Shown here piece by piece: positions 28,090-32,058 of a stretch of 32,058 nt of DNA (its first letter is position 1; the number at the start of each line of letters is the position of its first letter). The notes beneath the pieces are model-generated. The model had not been told where the DNA came from. It was given only the letters and a program-made list of their open reading frames with translations, and did no database searches. The stretch is from positions 1-32,058 of the forward strand of contig JAVEEI010000211.1 in NCBI GenBank assembly GCA_030840525.1, written 5' to 3'. The stretch comes from Frankiaceae bacterium. GTDB taxonomy: Bacteria > Actinomycetota > Actinomycetes > JAFAQI01. Made by a program: the position numbers and the translations under genes.

Positions 28090-29577
28090 GTGCCCGCCCA
28101 CGACCCTGCCCACGACGGGGCGCTGTTCGCCGCCGCCCGCCGCGCGGTCGAGGAGCTGCGCCGGGTCGAGCCGGTGACCGGGCCGCTCGCGGAGCGGTTC
28201 CGCGCCGCCGGGCACGACCTCTACCTGGTCGGCGGCTCGGTCCGCGACGCCCTGCTGGGCCGGCTGTCCGGCGACCTCGACTTCACCACGGACGCCCGGC
28301 CGGAGGAGATCGAGCGCCTCGTCCGCCCGCTCGGCCCGGTGTGGACGACCGGCGCGGAGTTCGGCACCATCGGCGTGCTCGTCCGCGAGCCGGGCGGCCC
28401 CGAGGGCGAGGGCACCGAGCACCGCTGCGAGATCACGACATACCGCAGCGACGTCTACGACCCGTCGACGCGCAAGCCGGACGTCTCCTTCGGTACGACG
28501 CTCGACGGCGACCTCGTCCGCCGTGACTTCGCAGTCAATGCGATGGCGGTGCCGCTGCCGCTCGACGTCGCGGCGCCGCTGGTCGACCCGTTCGGCGGCC
28601 TCGACGACCTCGCCGCCGGCGTCCTGCGGACGCCGGGCCCGCCGGAGCGCTCCTTCGACGACGACCCGCTGCGGATGCTGCGGGCCGCCCGGTTCGCCGC
28701 GCAGCTCGGCTTCGCGGTCGACCCGGCTGCGGTCGCGGCCATCCGGGAGATGACCGGGCGGCTGTCGATCGTGAGCGCCGAGCGAATCCGCGACGAGCTG
28801 TCGAAGCTGATCCTCTCGCCGCGGCCGCGGCTCGGTCTCGAGATCCTCGTCGGGACCGGGCTGGCCGCGTACGTGCTGCCGGAGCTCGCCCGGCTGCGCG
28901 AGACCGTCGACGAGCACCGCCGGCACAAGGACGTCTACGCGCACACCTTGACCGTTCTCGAGCAGGCGATCGCGCTCGAAACCGAAGGCCCGGACCTTGT
29001 GCTCCGGCTGGCCGCGCTGCTGCACGACATCGGCAAGCCGGACACCAAGCGGATCGACGGCGGCAAGGTGTCGTTCCACCACCACGAGGTCGTCGGCGCC
29101 AAGCTGACTCGCGCCCGGCTGACCGCGCTGCGCTACCCGAAGGACGTGGTCGAGGACGTCACCGAGCTGGTCGCGCTGCACCTGCGCTTCCACGGCTACT
29201 CCGCCGGCGAGTGGACCGACGCGGCGGTTCGCCGGTACGTCCGCGACGCCGGCCACCTGCTGCCGCGGCTGCACGCGCTCACCCGGTCGGACTGCACGAC
29301 CCGCAACGCCGCGAAGGCACGCGCGCTCGCCGCGGCGTACGACGCCCTCGAACGGCGGATCGGTGAGCTGGCCGAGGCCGAGGAGCTGCAGGCCTTGCGG
29401 CCCGCGCTCGACGGCAACGAGATCATGACCGCCCTCGGCGTACCGCCGGGGCCGGTCGTCGGCAAGGCCTGGAAGCACTTGCTGGAGCTGCGGATCGAGC
29501 AGGGCCCGATGAGCCGCGAGGAGGCGCTCGACGCGCTCCGGGCGTGGGCACGCGAGCAAGGACTAGACCCGGATTAG
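28090..29577 (+). CDS. pcnA: CCA-adding tRNA nucleotidyltransferase
   Basis: This enzyme adds or repairs the CCA end of tRNAs. The 495-residue protein has the nucleotidyltransferase motif YLVGGSVRDALLGR followed by DLDFTTDA (catalytic acidic pair), the RRDFAVNAMA block, and an HD domain (LAALLHDIGKP). It starts at GTG 28090, chosen because homology begins nearby; the frame is open upstream to 27937. TAGGCT lies 8 bases before the GTG and could be a -10 for a leaderless mRNA. Divergent from the YbaK gene. Confidence 0.93.
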   Translation: MPAHDPAHDGALFAAARRAVEELRRVEPVTGPLAERFRAAGHDLYLVGGSVRDALLGRLSGDLDFTTDARPEEIERLVRPLGPVWTTGAEFGTIGVLVREPGGPEGEGTEHRCEITTYRSDVYDPSTRKPDVSFGTTLDGDLVRRDFAVNAMAVPLPLDVAAPLVDPFGGLDDLAAGVLRTPGPPERSFDDDPLRMLRAARFAAQLGFAVDPAAVAAIREMTGRLSIVSAERIRDELSKLILSPRPRLGLEILVGTGLAAYVLPELARLRETVDEHRRHKDVYAHTLTVLEQAIALETEGPDLVLRLAALLHDIGKPDTKRIDGGKVSFHHHEVVGAKLTRARLTALRYPKDVVEDVTELVALHLRFHGYSAGEWTDAAVRRYVRDAGHLLPRLHALTRSDCTTRNAAKARALAAAYDALERRIGELAEAEELQALRPALDGNEIMTALGVPPGPVVGKAWKHLLELRIEQGPMSREEALDALRAWAREQGLDPD

Positions 29578-29626
29578 TCATTTCGTGCCATAGAGCCGGA
29601 AGGCCCGCTGCGTCGATCATTGACAC

Positions 29627-30865
29627 ATGGGGCAAACCGCACATCCCGGTCGCCGTACGGGCGTCTGGCGTGCGTCCATCACGGCCGCCGCGCTGGTCGC
29701 GGCCGTGAGCCTCACCGGCTGCGGCGAGTCCGTCGCCTCGGCCACCACCACCCTCGACGGCTTGCTCCCGGGCGGCGGCGTCCGGGTGATCCACGCGAAC
29801 GGCCAGGAGGTCGCCGGCGTCGACGGCCTGCGGCTGCACCGCGGTGACGTCGTCCGAACCGGCCCGGGTGCGCGCGCGACGCTCGTCACCCGCTCCCGGC
29901 GGGTCTACGAAGGCCCCGACGCCGCGGTCCAGATCGTCAACGGCGCGGCGCAGGCGCTGCGGGCCGGCTCGGTCGTCGTCGACGCCGTCCACGGGCCCGG
30001 GCTGCAGCTCACGGTCGCGACGCTGACGGTCGACACGCCCGCCGGGTCCGCCACTCGGGCCGAGCGCGCGGTGACGCTGCGGGTCGGGGCGCTCGCCGGC
30101 TCGGCCGAGGTGGCCAGCGAGACCGGCCAGCAGCTCCGGCTCGCCGGGCTGAGCCAGGTCGTCGTCAGCGGCGACGCGCTGCCGGACGCGCCGACGCCGC
30201 TGCGGCTCACCGACGACTACGGCGAGACCCACGCCGCGCCCGAGCTGGTCGCCGACGACAAGGCCCTGCGCAGCCTGGCCACCGGCGTCGACTCCGCCGG
30301 GGCGAGCACCTTCAAAATCGTCACCGCCAACTGGGCCGGGCCGCGGGAGACCGCGCCGGCCGGGCTGTCGCGTAGCGAGGAGCTGCTGCCGATCGCGATC
30401 GCCGCCGCGGGCCATCCGCGCGAGGCCCAGCAGCGGTACGGCGCTGCGCTCGACCTGCGCAAGTCCGGCGGCTCGTGGGGCGTGGTCGCGCACCGGCTGC
30501 ACACCGACTCGACCGCCGTACTCGCCGCCCTCGACCGGCTGGAGCACTTCATCGCCACCGGCCAGGTCGGCACCGTCCCCGCTGCACTGTCGCTGCTCAC
30601 CGGCGGTGGCGGAGGAGGCGGCGGAGGTGGCGGAGGAGGCGGTGGCGGAGGTGGTGGCGGCGGCAAGCCGACCGCACACCCGAGCCCGTCACCGAGCGAC
30701 AGCGGCGTCGCCGGCACCGTGCAGGACACGATCGACAAGGTGCTGAAGCTGCTCCCGAGCTCGACCCCGACGCCGGTGCTCCCGGTGCCGGTGCCGTCGC
30801 TGCCCGCAGTACCCGTCGGCGTACCGCCGCTGGTCAGCCCGTCGCCGACGCCCGCGCCGCACTAG
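29627..30865 (+). CDS. FecR-like lipoprotein with poly-glycine tract
   Basis: The 412-residue protein has a signal peptide with lipobox SLTGC (Cys32), so it is probably lipid-anchored. A FecR-like beta domain covers about 50-165 (GVRVIHANGQEV, DGLRLHRGDVVRTGPGARATLVT). FecR domains of this kind occur in envelope and sigma-regulator proteins, but no partner sigma factor is adjacent. A run of 21 glycines at about 326-346 is followed by a proline/serine/valine-rich tail. Function unknown. Its 3' end overlaps the convergent MFS gene by 32 bases. It starts at ATG 29627. Confidence 0.78.
   Translation: MGQTAHPGRRTGVWRASITAAALVAAVSLTGCGESVASATTTLDGLLPGGGVRVIHANGQEVAGVDGLRLHRGDVVRTGPGARATLVTRSRRVYEGPDAAVQIVNGAAQALRAGSVVVDAVHGPGLQLTVATLTVDTPAGSATRAERAVTLRVGALAGSAEVASETGQQLRLAGLSQVVVSGDALPDAPTPLRLTDDYGETHAAPELVADDKALRSLATGVDSAGASTFKIVTANWAGPRETAPAGLSRSEELLPIAIAAAGHPREAQQRYGAALDLRKSGGSWGVVAHRLHTDSTAVLAALDRLEHFIATGQVGTVPAALSLLTGGGGGGGGGGGGGGGGGGGGGKPTAHPSPSPSDSGVAGTVQDTIDKVLKLLPSSTPTPVLPVPVPSLPAVPVGVPPLVSPSPTPAPH
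30602..30664 (+). repeat. In-frame GGN repeat coding for 21 glycines
   Basis: This is a 63-base purine-rich run of GGC, GGT and GGA codons inside the lipoprotein gene. Mixed third positions show it is not a pure microsatellite, but slippage could still change its length in 3-base steps. Confidence 0.9.
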
Positions 30866-32058
30866 CCCCGTACGACGCCGCGATCAGCGCGTAGCCGGCG
30901 CCGATCGCGATGAGTACGGGGTAGCTCTTTCCGTTGGGCGGCAACGAAAATGCCGCGATCGCCGCGGCCGCGACGAACGTCAGGTTGAAGCCGGTGTCGT
31001 AGAGCGAGAACACCCGGCCGCGGTAGTTGTCGTCCACGTCCTCCTGCACCGTCGTGTCGACGCAGATCTTCGCGCCGGAGGCCGCGGCGCCGAGGAAGAA
31101 CGCACCGACGAGCAGCAGGTCCATCCGGAACGGCAGGCCGAACGCCAGCTGCGTCACCGCGGCCAGCGCGAACATCGCCGTCACCCACCGCGCCGTACCG
31201 AACCGCGCGGTAGCGGCCGGCGTGACGACCGCGGCGACGACGTACCCGATCGCGGCGGCGCCGAAGGCCTGGCCGAGCCCGACGAGGCCGGCCTTGTAGA
31301 ACCCGTGGTCGTGGAAGTAGTTCCGGTAGAGCAGCAGCGACCCGATCGTCGACATGCCGAACAGCAGCCGGCTGGCGCAGATCGCCAGCAGCGCACGCCG
31401 CGACCGCGGCCGCGCGCCAACGTGCCGGGCGCCCTCGACCAGCCCGGCCGCGACCCGTCGTACCGCCGCCGCGAAGGGGACGGTCGAGCGCGGCTTCGGA
31501 CCGAGCAGGTCGGCGGGCATCGCCGTCGCGATGAGCGCCGAGGTCGCGTAGAGCACGCACGAGCTGATCGCGACGACCGCGCTGCCCCCGTCGCCGGACC
31601 CGGCCCAGCGCCGTACGGCGAGCCCGATGCCGCCGCCGAGCGCGGCGATGACCGTGCCGCTGGTCGTCGTAACCGCATTGGCGAGCACCAGCTCCGCGCG
31701 GGATACGACGTGCGGCAGCGACGCGGACAGCGCGGACAGGTAGAACCGGTTGACCGACACTGCGGCCAGCGCCGCGACGTCGAAGCCGATCCCGCGCGGC
31801 CCGCCGGCCAGCAGCAGCACGGCGGTCGCGACGACGAACGCGGACCGTACGACGTTGCCGATGACGAGGACGCGCTGGCGGCGCCAGCGGTCGAGGAACA
31901 CGCCGGCGAACGGGCCGACGAGGCTGTACGGCAGCAGCAGGACGACGAACCCGGCCGCGGCCTGCTTGGGGTCGGTCTGGTGGTCCGGGTTGAAGAAGAC
32001 GGCGCTCGCGAGGCTGGCCTGGAACACGCCGTCGGCGCACTGCGCGGCGAGCCGGGTG
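30834..32058 (-). CDS. MFS transporter (5' end beyond window)
   Basis: This is a major facilitator superfamily membrane protein with many hydrophobic segments, cytoplasmic loops such as DRWRRQR, and a long C-terminal half rich in membrane segments. The frame stays open to the window edge, and upstream residues (RLAAQCADGVFQASL) look like part of the gene, so the start lies outside; 408 codons are visible. An internal start at 32027 gives 397 residues but probably truncates it. The substrate is unknown. It converges on and overlaps the FecR-like lipoprotein gene by 32 bases. Confidence 0.85.
   Translation of the reverse strand, partial: TRLAAQCADGVFQASLASAVFFNPDHQTDPKQAAAGFVVLLLPYSLVGPFAGVFLDRWRRQRVLVIGNVVRSAFVVATAVLLLAGGPRGIGFDVAALAAVSVNRFYLSALSASLPHVVSRAELVLANAVTTTSGTVIAALGGGIGLAVRRWAGSGDGGSAVVAISSCVLYATSALIATAMPADLLGPKPRSTVPFAAAVRRVAAGLVEGARHVGARPRSRRALLAICASRLLFGMSTIGSLLLYRNYFHDHGFYKAGLVGLGQAFGAAAIGYVVAAVVTPAATARFGTARWVTAMFALAAVTQLAFGLPFRMDLLLVGAFFLGAAASGAKICVDTTVQEDVDDNYRGRVFSLYDTGFNLTFVAAAAIAAFSLPPNGKSYPVLIAIGAGYALIAASYGASAARASATG

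Overview
The window is the replication-origin neighbourhood of a very GC-rich actinobacterium. By eye the GC content is about 70% or more, with many GTG and TTG starts. The gene order is the classic actinobacterial one. On the minus strand, reading away from the origin, it runs dnaA, dnaN, gnd, recF, dciA (DUF721), gyrB, gyrA. On the plus strand it runs rpmH, rnpA, yidD, yidC, jag/khpB, rsmG, parA, parB. A gnd gene between dnaN and recF, together with an alaA-GNAT-cwlM-trxA-trxB-rsmA-sigM-pseudokinase-murJ-DUF6049-nudix-pcnA block, is the pattern known from Streptomyces, mycobacteria and their relatives. I cannot name the genus from sequence alone.

Region 1 (1-8178) holds the replication and topology genes, all leftward: gyrA (3'-truncated by the window edge), gyrB, dciA, recF, gnd, dnaN, dnaA. 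Two gaps, 6105-6386 (dnaN/dnaA) and 7797-8178 (dnaA/rpmH), carry DnaA-box-like sites related to TTGTCCACA and probably contain oriC and the dnaA and rpmH promoters. Region 2 (8179-13205) is a rightward, tightly overlapped series from rpmH to parB. Two parS centromere sites lie inside the start of the parA reading frame.

Region 3 (13206-20000) holds the alanine aminotransferase alaA, a GNAT protein, the CwlM-type cell-wall regulator, thioredoxin and thioredoxin reductase, a small zinc-finger membrane protein, and the SigM/anti-SigM pair. Region 4 (19810-27949) is a leftward envelope block: a YbaK-type editing protein, a Nudix hydrolase, a DUF6049 membrane protein, the lipid II flippase MurJ, a 162-bp hairpin element, a small TadE/TadG-like membrane protein, a secreted coiled-coil NlpC/P60 hydrolase, and a membrane pseudokinase. 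In mycobacteria MurJ and the pseudokinase are one protein. Here they are separate, and two extra genes plus the hairpin element sit between them. Region 5 (28090-32058) holds the CCA-adding enzyme PcnA, a FecR-like lipoprotein with a 21-glycine tract, and the start-truncated end of an MFS transporter.

The genes connect chromosome replication and segregation (dnaA, dnaN, parABS, gyrase), membrane-protein insertion (yidC, yidD), and cell-wall synthesis control (cwlM, murJ, pseudokinase, NlpC/P60, sigM). The least expected items are the hairpin element at 22889-23050, the genes inserted between murJ and the pseudokinase, and the parS sites that encode a repeated peptide in ParA. I found no CRISPR arrays, tRNAs, rRNAs, transposase genes or prophage genes.
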